Assembly: GCA_002792355.1 (NCBI GenBank)
Contig: PFOE01000047.1
Location: forward strand, 1-12,195
Direction: 5' to 3'
Source: Candidatus Roizmanbacteria bacterium CG_4_10_14_0_2_um_filter_36_35
Lineage (GTDB): Bacteria > Patescibacteriota > Microgenomatia > UBA1406 > GWC2-37-13
Length of the DNA stretch: 12,195 nucleotides
Shown: piece after piece, positions 1 to 6,126 of the stretch
Layout: every line of letters starts with the position of its first letter
Position numbering within the stretch: position 1 is the stretch's first letter
Notes under the pieces: model-generated
The model's input: the letters and a program-made list of their open reading frames with translations, nothing else
What the model was told of the DNA's origin: nothing
The model's database searches: none
Translations under genes and position numbers: made by a program

Positions 1-62
1 GTCATCCTGAGGGCGAAGCCCGAAGGATCTAAAAAAAGATTCCTCGCTTCGCTCGGAATGAC
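1..62. repeat. Paired inverted copies of a palindromic intergenic repeat
   Basis: Bases 1-30 and the reverse complement of 37-62 are two versions of one unit: both begin GTCAT, share a CGAAG core and end ATCT. The left copy has an extra GGGC/GCCC pair inside it. The two arms can form one long imperfect hairpin with an A-rich loop (31-36). Repeats built on CCTGAG...CGAAGG are common between genes in several bacterial groups, including CPR genomes. It may act as a terminator for a gene left of the window or be a small mobile repeat; the sequence does not decide. The window edge may cut it. Confidence 0.75.
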
Positions 63-107
63 AGGGAGGGAGAGATTATTTTATAAATTTATTCTATCTG
101 AATTCTT

Positions 108-437
108 ATGTCAAAAACAACAGGTAATATCAAACCTCTTTTCGACTATGTATTAGTTAAACCTTTGGAAGGGGAAACAAAGACTCCTTCTGGCATTGTT
201 CTTCCAGATAGCGCCAAAGAAAAACCGCAGGTCGGTGAAATTATGGCGGTTGGCCCAGGAAAAAGTTGTTGTGGAGAGAGTTGTTGTTCTGATGACGACA
301 AGTGTGAATGCGAGGAAATGATCGTCAAAGTCGGCCAAAAAGTTCTTTACAAGAAATGGGGAGGAAATGAGGTCAAAGTTGGAAATGAAGAATGGTTATT
401 AATTGAGCAGAAAGATATTATGGCAATTGTTCAATAG
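108..437 (+). CDS. groES: Co-chaperonin GroES (Hsp10) with a Cys-rich roof insertion
   Basis: This is the lid protein of the GroEL chaperonin: a heptamer that caps the folding chamber in the cytoplasm. The N-terminal strand (IKPLFDYVLVKP, about residues 8-19), the mobile loop with the GroEL-binding Ile-Val-Leu (30-32) and the C-terminal DIMAIV strand are all present. At 109 residues it is about a dozen longer than the usual 95-97. The extra length falls at residues 51-70, where the roof beta-hairpin normally sits, and holds six cysteines (54, 55, 59, 60, 66, 68) with acidic residues between them. No cysteine occurs elsewhere in the protein. No Shine-Dalgarno site lies before the ATG and no CIRCE operator was found upstream. 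groEL follows after 57 bases, so the two are probably co-transcribed. Identity is secure; the role of the Cys cluster is unknown. Confidence 0.97.
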   Translation: MSKTTGNIKPLFDYVLVKPLEGETKTPSGIVLPDSAKEKPQVGEIMAVGPGKSCCGESCCSDDDKCECEEMIVKVGQKVLYKKWGGNEVKVGNEEWLLIEQKDIMAIVQ

Positions 438-449
438 AAATATCATTAG

Positions 450-469
450 GGGTCAGGCATGCCTGACCC
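450..469. repeat. Perfect 20-bp palindrome between groES and groEL
   Basis: GGGTCAGGCA is followed directly by its exact reverse complement, centred between 459 and 460. As RNA it would form a hairpin with a tight loop in the groES-groEL spacer, 25 bases before the groEL start. It has no T tract after it, so a terminator is unlikely. It might stabilise or process the mRNA, bind a dimeric protein, or be a small dispersed repeat. It is not the CIRCE operator. It contains an in-frame ATG at 459, which is a false start for groEL. Confidence 0.7.
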
Positions 470-494
470 GTATAATTATAAATTTTTAATTATT

Positions 495-2156
495 ATGGCA
501 AAACAAATTAAATACGGAGCCGAGGCTCGAAAAAAACTTTTAGACGGTGTTAATAAATTGTCAGAGGCCGTTGCTACAACCCTAGGTCCTAAAGGACGAA
601 ATGTGGCGCTTGATAAAAAATGGGGAGCACCCAATGTGGTTCATGATGGAGTAACAGTGGCGAAGGAGATAGAACTTGATGATCCATTTGAAAATATGGG
701 AGCCCAACTTATCAAAGAAGCAGCTTCAAAAACCGCTGATGTTGCCGGAGACGGAACAACCACAGCGACAGTCTTAGCTCAGTCTTTAGTTCAAGAAGGT
801 TTAAAGATGATTACTGCTGGAGCCAATCCGATGGTGATGCAACGCGGTCTTAAAAAAGCCGGCGACTTTGTCGTTGAAGAGTTGAGAAAATCAAGAAAAC
901 AAATTACTTTAGCTGATGCCGCCAGTGTCGCGACCATCTCTGCCGGCGATCCGGATTTAGGAAAACTGATTGCCGACGCTCTAAAAGCAGTTGGCGGTAA
1001 AGACGGCGTTGTCACAGTTGAAGAAGGCAAAGGATTAGAGACAACAGTCGACCATAAAGAAGGAATGCAGTTTGACCGCGGTTTTGCTTCGGCTTATTTT
1101 GCGACCGATACTGATAAGATGGTTGCCGAAGTGAAAGATGCCTATATTTTGATTACTGATAAAAAAGTCACTGCAGTTTCAGACCTTTTGCCTTTTTTGG
1201 AAAAGTTCGTTAAAGTTTCCAAGAATCTAGTGATTATTGCCGATGAAGTCGAAGGAGAGGCTTTGGCGACTTTGGTTGTCAATAAGCTCCGAGGAACCTT
1301 TAACGCTCTCGTTGTCAAGGCGCCAGGATTTGGCGATAGGCGAAAAGAGATGCTTGAGGACATTGCCATTCTAACAGGTGGAACAGTCATTTCCGAAGAC
1401 CTGGGCAAAAAGTTAGATAGTGTTGAAGTGGAAGACTGCGGACGGGCTGATAAAGTCAAGAGTGACAAAGAAAACACTTCGATTATTGGCGGCAAAGGAA
1501 AAAAAGGCAGTATCGAAGCGAGAATCGTCCAGATAAAAAGAGAACTGTCAGAAAACACAAGCGAGTTTGACAAAGAAAAACTTCAAGAAAGATTAGCTAA
1601 GCTTTCCGGTGGAGTAGCTATCATTAATGTTGGCGCGGCAACCGAAATCGAGATGAAGGATAAAAAAGAAAGAGCCACCGATGCTGTCGCCGCCACTAAA
1701 GCTGCCCTTGAAGAAGGAATTGTTCCGGGAGGAGCAGTTACCTTACTTAATATTAGCCAGAAAATGAACAGCGAAAAGCTCGGTAAGGTTTCCGCTGACG
1801 AGAAGATCGCTTATGATATTGTTAAAAAATCTCTTGAAGCGCCTTTTACCAAATTGGTTGAGAATGCCGGAGTTGATCCAGGACAACTTTTAGCCAAAGC
1901 CAGAGAGGTCAGTAGTGAAGGAATGGGTTTTGATGTTTTAGTTCTTGGGACTGTCGAAGAGGCTAAACCGATCGATATGGTTAAAGCCGGAATTATTGAC
2001 CCATTAAAGGTGGTGAGAACAGCAGTTCAAAACGCCATTTCTATTGCTGCCATGATCTTAACAACAGAAGCACTGATTACCGATAAACCAGAACCAAAAG
2101 CTCCAGCTATGCCATCTGGTGGAGGTATGCCTGATATGGGTGGAATGGGATATTAA
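495..2156 (+). CDS. groEL: Chaperonin GroEL (Hsp60)
   Basis: This is the ATP-driven, ring-forming protein-folding chamber that works with GroES. From the ATG at 495 it is 553 residues, close to the 548 of E. coli, and begins MAKQIKYGAEAR as the family does. An in-frame ATG at 459 would add 12 residues (MPDPYNYKFLII) that come from the palindrome and are not family-like, so 495 is chosen. Visible hallmarks are the ATP-site stretches TTLGPKGRNV and VAGDGTTTATVLAQ (with the catalytic Asp), the apical-domain stretch around VVKAPGFGDRRKEMLEDIAILTGG, and a Gly/Met-rich C-terminal tail ending GGMPDMGGMGY. There is no obvious Shine-Dalgarno site. It is full length with no sign of damage. The small EF-Tu-like gene starts 38 bases downstream on the same strand. 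Confidence 0.98.
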   Translation: MAKQIKYGAEARKKLLDGVNKLSEAVATTLGPKGRNVALDKKWGAPNVVHDGVTVAKEIELDDPFENMGAQLIKEAASKTADVAGDGTTTATVLAQSLVQEGLKMITAGANPMVMQRGLKKAGDFVVEELRKSRKQITLADAASVATISAGDPDLGKLIADALKAVGGKDGVVTVEEGKGLETTVDHKEGMQFDRGFASAYFATDTDKMVAEVKDAYILITDKKVTAVSDLLPFLEKFVKVSKNLVIIADEVEGEALATLVVNKLRGTFNALVVKAPGFGDRRKEMLEDIAILTGGTVISEDLGKKLDSVEVEDCGRADKVKSDKENTSIIGGKGKKGSIEARIVQIKRELSENTSEFDKEKLQERLAKLSGGVAIINVGAATEIEMKDKKERATDAVAATKAALEEGIVPGGAVTLLNISQKMNSEKLGKVSADEKIAYDIVKKSLEAPFTKLVENAGVDPGQLLAKAREVSSEGMGFDVLVLGTVEEAKPIDMVKAGIIDPLKVVRTAVQNAISIAAMILTTEALITDKPEPKAPAMPSGGGMPDMGGMGY

Positions 2157-2194
2157 AATTTGATACCATATTGTAAGAAGGGTAGTGAGAGATT

Positions 2195-2452
2195 ATGGCC
2201 GATAAAAAAATAGGCAAAGTTTCCCATTATTTTGACAAAATCGGAGTAGCGATAATAGAAGTTAAGTCTGCCTTTGCTGTCGGTGATACGTTGAAGTTTG
2301 TCAGACACGGCACAGGAGAAGAATTATTTCAACAGGTTGTTTCTTCTATCCAAGAAGAACACAAGCAGTTAGAAAAAGCCAAGAAAGGGCAAGGCGTTGG
2401 TGTCAAGGTTGACAAGAAAGTCCACGAAGGTGTCGAGGTCTATAAAGTTTAA
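2195..2452 (+). CDS. Small EF-Tu domain 2-like protein
   Basis: This 85-residue protein resembles a free-standing beta-barrel of the EF-Tu domain-2 type, annotated elsewhere as translation elongation factor-like protein. The same fold closes U32-family peptidases. Supporting features are the opening KIGKVSHYFDKIGVAIIEV, the loop FAVGDTLKFVRHGTG, a central VVSSIQEEHKQLEKAKKGQGVGVKV and the ending VHEGVEVYKV. It has no GTPase domain, signal peptide or membrane segment. Its function is not established; RNA or ribosome binding is only suggested by the fold. It lies 38 bases after groEL on the same strand, which suggests co-transcription with the chaperonin pair. Its TAA stop overlaps the stop of the convergent gene by three bases. 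Confidence 0.8.
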   Translation: MADKKIGKVSHYFDKIGVAIIEVKSAFAVGDTLKFVRHGTGEELFQQVVSSIQEEHKQLEKAKKGQGVGVKVDKKVHEGVEVYKV

Positions 2453-3291
2453 TCAGAAAAGATTTTTTTATAAGCTCCAAGCAGTTTGTATTGGGTTTTC
2501 TTCAAATTGTAGATTAAATGTTTTATTTGGTTAAACTTCTTTCCGTAGCCGAAATTTTTTATCGGCCGAAAAAGATCCATCTGCCCTGCATTATGAACAA
2601 TAGCTATTTTCTCTCCGCTTGGTTCATAAAAAACTCCGCTTTTAATAATAAAACCCTTGGGCATTGTACTCATCATATAGTTATATTTATTGTCTAGAAA
2701 TTTATATTTTGATTGATAGATATAGTAATTAACGACTATTTGGTCGGGTCCCCAAGCATCTTTATCTTTGATTAGCTTGTTCATTAGTTCGCAAAGAGAG
2801 ATAAATTTTTTATAGGGAGCAAAGATGACTCCGGCATTGATAACCGGTTTATTTTTGACAACTTTCCAGATTTTTTCTTTGACTCCGTCGGCAAAATTAT
2901 TGAAGATAAACCATTCAAAGAATAAAACCTCCATTCCGAGGGGGACGACACGGAAAGTATTTTTATTTTTTTTAAAAACAGGAGTAATATCTTCCTGGAA
3001 AATAATATCCCCGCCATCAACAAAAAGGACTTGATCATATTTTTTTGTTTTCAGATAACGGCAAGCGTCAAAAAATCTTTTGTTGACGATGTGATATTTT
3101 TTGGTACCTTTAAATAAAATTACTTTTTCTTTTTTCAGTTTATTTTTTTGAGAATAGGTTAATCCATAATCGATGATGACGACATCAATATTAGAAAGAG
3201 GAATATTGTCTTTTAGAGATTTAAACCAATGGTCTATGACAAAATCTCCGTGTTTGCTATTAGCACAGGTAATAATGACATTCTTTTTCAC
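2449..3291 (-). CDS. GT8-like (GT-A fold) glycosyltransferase
   Basis: This 280-residue cytoplasmic protein looks like a GT-A fold glycosyltransferase related to family 8. Motifs in the expected order are a strand followed by VDGGD (91-95) in place of the metal-binding DxD, INAGVIFAP (151-159) matching the FNAGV motif, WGPDQIVVNYY (180-190) matching the acceptor-side DQ motif, and IVHNAG (231-236) in the position of the family's late metal-binding His. Donor and acceptor cannot be read from sequence. Translation starts at GTG. A -10 element on the reverse strand ends six bases before that GTG, so the mRNA is probably leaderless. The C-terminal third is Lys/Tyr-rich, and no membrane helix is evident. 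Family placement is fairly sure; substrate is unknown. Confidence 0.72.
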   Translation of the reverse strand: MKKNVIITCANSKHGDFVIDHWFKSLKDNIPLSNIDVVIIDYGLTYSQKNKLKKEKVILFKGTKKYHIVNKRFFDACRYLKTKKYDQVLFVDGGDIIFQEDITPVFKKNKNTFRVVPLGMEVLFFEWFIFNNFADGVKEKIWKVVKNKPVINAGVIFAPYKKFISLCELMNKLIKDKDAWGPDQIVVNYYIYQSKYKFLDNKYNYMMSTMPKGFIIKSGVFYEPSGEKIAIVHNAGQMDLFRPIKNFGYGKKFNQIKHLIYNLKKTQYKLLGAYKKIFSD

Positions 3292-3297
3292 GAAATA

Positions 3298-3306
3298 ATT
3301 TTACCA
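3298..3306 (-). promoter_or_regulatory. Extended -10 promoter for the reverse GT8-like gene
   Basis: On the reverse strand this reads TGG then TAAAAT. Exactly six bases separate the hexamer from the GTG start at 3291, which predicts transcription beginning at the start codon. No -35 match is visible. It lies back to back with the tRNA promoter, with five bases between the elements. Confidence 0.5.
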
Positions 3307-3311
3307 AATTT

Positions 3312-3320
3312 TGTTATAAT
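3312..3320 (+). promoter_or_regulatory. Extended -10 promoter for tRNA-Tyr
   Basis: This reads TGT then a consensus TATAAT, preceded by T. The hexamer ends 10 bases before the mature 5' end of the tRNA, giving a predicted start near 3327 and a leader of about four bases. No clear -35 is present. The same ten bases, TTGTTATAAT, recur before the GH130 gene. Confidence 0.7.
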
Positions 3321-3330
3321 TTGATCGTTA

Positions 3331-3413
3331 CCAGAGGTACCCAAGCGGCCAACGGGGGCAGACTGTAAATCTGCTGGCTTATGCCTTCGGAGGTTCGAAT
3401 CCTCCCCTCTGGA
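3331..3413 (+). tRNA. tRNA-Tyr (anticodon GUA)
   Basis: A complete class II tRNA folds here. The acceptor stem CCAGAGG (3331-3337) pairs with CCTCTGG (3406-3412) and the discriminator is A3413. The anticodon stem GCAGA/TCTGC (3358-3362, 3370-3374) carries GTA at 3365-3367. The long variable arm has a GGC/GCC stem (3376-3378, 3383-3385). The T arm is GGAGG-TTCGAAT-CCTCC (3389-3405). CCA is not encoded (CTC follows). The first pair is C1-G72, whereas bacterial tRNA-Tyr normally has G1-C72. Anticodon and long variable arm make the Tyr call firm. Confidence 0.96.
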
Positions 3414-3447
3414 CTCAATAGACTTAGAGCATAAGGTCAATCTAAAA

Positions 3448-3479
3448 TACAAAAATACCTTCAGGTATTTGTACCTTTT
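3448..3479 (+). terminator. Probable terminator after tRNA-Tyr
   Basis: AAATACC (3453-3459) pairs with GGTATTT (3464-3470) around a TTCA loop. With an A bulge the stem extends to TAC (3448-3450) with GTA (3471-3473). A short CCTTTT follows. It lies 35 bases after the tRNA. The T tract is short, so efficiency is uncertain. Confidence 0.6.
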
Positions 3480-3518
3480 AATTCAGCTTAATACTTTTTA
3501 AAAGTAATATAACAAACA

Positions 3519-3635
3519 ATGTCAATCCTTACGGGGTTAGATGAGGAGATGATTTTAAGGCTATCTGGGTTCGAAGTTCATCCGTCCAGCAAGATTGGAC
3601 GCAAAGCGACCGTAAGCTCTCAAATAGGTCGATAA
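3519..3635 (+). pseudogene. Short ORF, possible remnant of a hexapeptide-repeat acyltransferase
   Basis: An uninterrupted frame from ATG 3519 to TAA 3633-3635 encodes 38 residues. The second half, FEVHPSSKIGRKATVSSQIG, has V20, I26 and V32 six residues apart with small residues in the fifth position of the first two units, and IG pairs. This is the signature of left-handed beta-helix (hexapeptide) acyltransferases. The first half, with DEEMILRLSGF, resembles the helix that precedes such repeats in sugar O-acetyltransferases. Only two to three repeats remain and no frame continues the match, so a working enzyme is excluded; a relic or a short functional peptide is possible. No Shine-Dalgarno site is present. 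The same bases also fold as a branched RNA, so coding is not certain. Confidence 0.35.
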
Positions 3636-3706
3636 CACTTGTGAAACCTCTACTTTGTTTTTAGGAGTTTCAAACCGTACCTTTGTTATTCAAAAGATTT
3701 GGTTTT

Positions 3707-3715
3707 TGTTATAAT
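3707..3715 (+). promoter_or_regulatory. Extended -10 promoter for the GH130 gene
   Basis: This reads TGT then a consensus TATAAT, the same as the tRNA promoter and again within TTGTTATAAT. No good -35 is present. The predicted start near 3722 leaves a leader of about 107 bases. A second possible element (TGA then TACAAT, 3765-3773) would give a shorter leader. Confidence 0.6.
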
Positions 3716-3828
3716 TTCCTTTCTAACCATAAACCGAGGCTCAACAAATTATATTGGTCTTTTTTGATACAATGTTAATGTCCTCATACTCTTTTTTGGA
3801 ATAGCGTAAGTTTAAAGGAGTTTTAATA

Positions 3829-4842
3829 ATGTTAAAAATCAAAAACGAGGGAATAATTTTAGAGAAAACAAATCTGGAATTTGAAAATAAGGCTGTTTTC
3901 AACCCGGCCTGCATCCAGGCGGATGGTATTACCCATATGTTTTATCGGGCAACTAACCATAATGATATTTCTTCTATTGGTTACTGCCAGCTGAAAGATA
4001 ATAAAGTTGTAAAAAGACTTAAAAAACCGGTTCTTTTTCCCGAATATGATTATGAAAAAAATGGTGTAGAAGATCCAAGAATTACTCTTTTAGAAGGAAC
4101 ATACTACCTTTTTTACACTGTCTATGACGGTAAAAATGCTCTTATTTCCTATGCTACAAGTAAAGATCTCGTTCATTTCGCCAAACAAGGTCTTATCTCG
4201 CCGAAAATCTCTTACGATGAAGCGGAAGACATTTTTCGCGAGTCAAAAGTCAGAGAAAGATATACTATGTTCGAGATGCTTTTTAAAGAAAGAAAGGGTA
4301 GAGACATCCTGTTGTTTGAAAAGGATGCCTCTCTCTTTCCTAAAAAAATAAATAATAAATTTGCTCTTCTTCACAGAATATTACCCGGGATACAAGTTAT
4401 TTATTTTGACAACTTCTCAGAACTTACTGACAATCGTTGGCGCGATTATTTTAAGAATCTTGGTAATTTTATTGTGCTGGACCCTTTCTTTTGGTTTGAA
4501 AGCCGCAATATCGGTGGCGGTTGTCCGCCTATCGAAACAAAAGATGGATGGCTCATTATTTATCATGCAGTGGAGGATGCCCCTTTGGGAAAAATCTATC
4601 ATGTTTCCACTGCTCTTCTTGATCTCAAAAACCCCCTGAAAGTTTTGGGGCGATTAACTGAACCCCTGTTTTCCCCAAAGGCTCCCTGGGAAAAAAGTGG
4701 CGTTACGAATAATGTTGTCTTTCCTACCGGAGCAGTCGTAAGAGATAAAAGACTTTATATTTATTATGGGGCTGCCGACAAATTAATCGCCGCGAAATCT
4801 GTTGACCTCATAGAGCTGTTGACTGAACTCAAGAAAAGATAG
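3829..4842 (+). CDS. GH130-family beta-mannoside phosphorylase/glycosidase
   Basis: This 337-residue protein belongs to glycoside hydrolase family 130, five-bladed propellers that mostly phosphorolyse beta-mannosides to mannose 1-phosphate; some members hydrolyse. Visible hallmarks are FNPA (24-27), MFYRA (37-41), GVEDPRIT (79-86) with the acidic residue expected as catalyst (D82), GGGCPPIETKDGWLIIYHA (229-247) with a His in the phosphate-binding position, NVVFPTGAVV (295-304) and YIYYGAADKLIAAKSVDL (310-327). Length is typical and there is no signal peptide, so it acts inside the cell. AAAGGAG (3814-3820) eight bases before ATG fixes the start. It leads a row of two GT4 enzymes and an alpha/alpha-barrel protein, implying joint turnover of one glycan. 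Linkage specificity cannot be read from sequence. Confidence 0.9.
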   Translation: MLKIKNEGIILEKTNLEFENKAVFNPACIQADGITHMFYRATNHNDISSIGYCQLKDNKVVKRLKKPVLFPEYDYEKNGVEDPRITLLEGTYYLFYTVYDGKNALISYATSKDLVHFAKQGLISPKISYDEAEDIFRESKVRERYTMFEMLFKERKGRDILLFEKDASLFPKKINNKFALLHRILPGIQVIYFDNFSELTDNRWRDYFKNLGNFIVLDPFFWFESRNIGGGCPPIETKDGWLIIYHAVEDAPLGKIYHVSTALLDLKNPLKVLGRLTEPLFSPKAPWEKSGVTNNVVFPTGAVVRDKRLYIYYGAADKLIAAKSVDLIELLTELKKR

Positions 4843-4871
4843 GACAACAATTGTACAAGATGGAAGATTAG

Positions 4872-4880
4872 TGGTATACT
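4872..4880 (+). promoter_or_regulatory. Extended -10 promoter before the first GT4 gene
   Basis: TGG followed by TATACT lies in the 91-base gap after the GH130 gene. A weak TTGTAC sits 18 bases upstream (4851-4856) as a possible -35. The predicted start near 4887 gives a leader of about 47 bases containing the Shine-Dalgarno site. The three downstream genes could therefore be expressed apart from GH130. Confidence 0.5.
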
Positions 4881-4933
4881 ATAGAGCTGATTTCTAAACA
4901 AGATGAAACGCAAATAAAGGAAGGCTCTCAAGT

Positions 4934-6121
4934 ATGATAAAAAACTTAGAAAAACTTTTAACTTCAAAGTCTAAAGAAATTAGGGTTATTTACCTTTCTT
5001 CATACATACCCCGTAAGTGTGGTATTGCCACTTATACAAAAAATTTAACCAACGCGATCAACTTACTCAATCCTCATGATTTGGCAGAAATTATGGCCGT
5101 CACAAGGCCAAAAGAACGTATAAATTACCCGTGGGAAGTAAAATACAAAATTAAACAAGAGGAGTTGCATACTTATCTTGAAGCAGCTAATTACATTAAC
5201 CAATCGGGTGCCGATATTATCTCACTTCAACACGAATATGGCCTGTACGGCAGTCAATGTGGTGAATACATTATTCCTTTTGTAGAATCGCTAAAAAAAC
5301 CGCTAGTAACTACCCTCCACTCAGTTCCAGATGATTCGAACAGTCGGGAAGGAGCAATTCTAAAAAGGTTAATTAAAAAATCGGATGCTGTAGTTGTTAT
5401 GATGGAAAAAATTAAGGAGAAATTGGTCAATAAATATAGCGTCACTAGAAAAAAAATTATAGTCATCCTGCATGGAACACCCGATCTTCCATTTGTTCCA
5501 ACAGATGCATATAAGGAGAAAAAACAACTTAGCGGAAGGATAATCCTTGGTAATATTAATCTATTAACTCCACCTAGAGGAATTGAATATGCTTTAGGTG
5601 CCGTGGCCACTATCGCTAAAAAATATCCAAATGTTTTATATCTAGTAATCGGACAAACACACCCGGTATTTTTACAAACTAACGGCGAAGAATACCGTAA
5701 TTTTCTTAAAAAGGAAGTTAGAAGATTAAAAATAGAAAAAAATGTCAGATTTATTAATAAATATGTTTCACTTGACGAATTAATCGATTGGTTAAAAACC
5801 ATTGATTTTTATGTCACTCCTTATCTTGATCCCCAACAATCTGCCTCCGGAGCGCTTGCTTATGCCGTAGGCGCAGGAAAATGTTGTATTTCTACCCCAT
5901 ATTTATATGCGAAGGAGATTCTAAGCAATAACAGAGGTATTCTTGTTCCTTTTCAGAACGCTGATTCGATTGCTTCTGCGGTAATAGAATTATGGGGAAA
6001 TCAGGATAAAAAAGAAAAAATTAGTCAAAAAGCTTACGGTTACGGAAGGTTAATGACCTGGCCAAATATAGGACTTAAATACCTCGATCTTTTTAAAACA
6101 ATTACTTTTTTAAAAGAATAA
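4934..6121 (+). CDS. GT4-type glycosyltransferase (GT-B fold)
   Basis: This 395-residue GT-B enzyme probably uses a nucleotide sugar to build a glycan in the cytoplasm. The N-terminal domain carries PRKCGIATYTKNL (26-38), a PP-[RK]-CGIA-T-T-type opening, then DIISLQHEYGLYG (94-106) and PLVTTLHSVP (123-132). The C-terminal domain has ILGNINLLTPPRGIEYAL (204-221), followed by VTPYLDPQQSASGALAYAVGAGK (294-316) where other GT4 members have the E-x7-E donor motif; here the canonical glutamates are replaced by Q and S, as in this subgroup. AAGGAAGG (4917-4924) nine bases before ATG supports the start. The next gene begins five bases after the stop. Homologues often sit with GH130 genes, so a mannose-containing product is likely but unproven. 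Confidence 0.85.
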   Translation: MIKNLEKLLTSKSKEIRVIYLSSYIPRKCGIATYTKNLTNAINLLNPHDLAEIMAVTRPKERINYPWEVKYKIKQEELHTYLEAANYINQSGADIISLQHEYGLYGSQCGEYIIPFVESLKKPLVTTLHSVPDDSNSREGAILKRLIKKSDAVVVMMEKIKEKLVNKYSVTRKKIIVILHGTPDLPFVPTDAYKEKKQLSGRIILGNINLLTPPRGIEYALGAVATIAKKYPNVLYLVIGQTHPVFLQTNGEEYRNFLKKEVRRLKIEKNVRFINKYVSLDELIDWLKTIDFYVTPYLDPQQSASGALAYAVGAGKCCISTPYLYAKEILSNNRGILVPFQNADSIASAVIELWGNQDKKEKISQKAYGYGRLMTWPNIGLKYLDLFKTITFLKE

Positions 6122-6126
6122 ATTTA

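Larger units (their letters stand above)
3414..3828. other. 415-base intergenic region between tRNA-Tyr and the glycan cassette
   Basis: Contents in order: a terminator hairpin (3448-3479); a small inverted repeat (TACTTTT/AAAAGTA, about 3492-3506); a weak TATAAC -10-like box (3508-3513); the 38-codon frame (3519-3635), which overlaps a possible multibranch RNA fold (3533-3650); an imperfect hairpin (3643-3650 with 3664-3671); an extended -10 promoter (3707-3715); and a second, weaker one (TGA then TACAAT, 3765-3773). About 105 bases of leader with a Shine-Dalgarno site at 3814-3820 then lead to the GH130 gene. Nothing else was recognised. Confidence 0.6.

Noticed and set aside
63..107. CIRCE/HrcA operator before groES
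   Set aside because: No TTAGCACTC...GAGTGCTAA-like inverted repeat is present.
459..494. Upstream ATG extending GroEL by 12 residues
   Set aside because: The extra residues come from the palindrome and spacer; the family starts at MAKQIKYG (495).
1142..1573. Long reverse-strand frame inside groEL, and similar reverse frames at 791-1030 and 5254-5802
   Set aside because: They are shadows of well-supported genes, have no family features, and are low-complexity Ser/Leu/Phe-rich translations.
3583..3631. Similarity to the c-di-GMP-I (GEMM) riboswitch core, because GGACGCAAAGC is present
   Set aside because: The conserved CAAAC-type upstream strand and proper P2/P3 arrangement are missing, and here GGACG pairs with CGTCC; only a short stretch matches.
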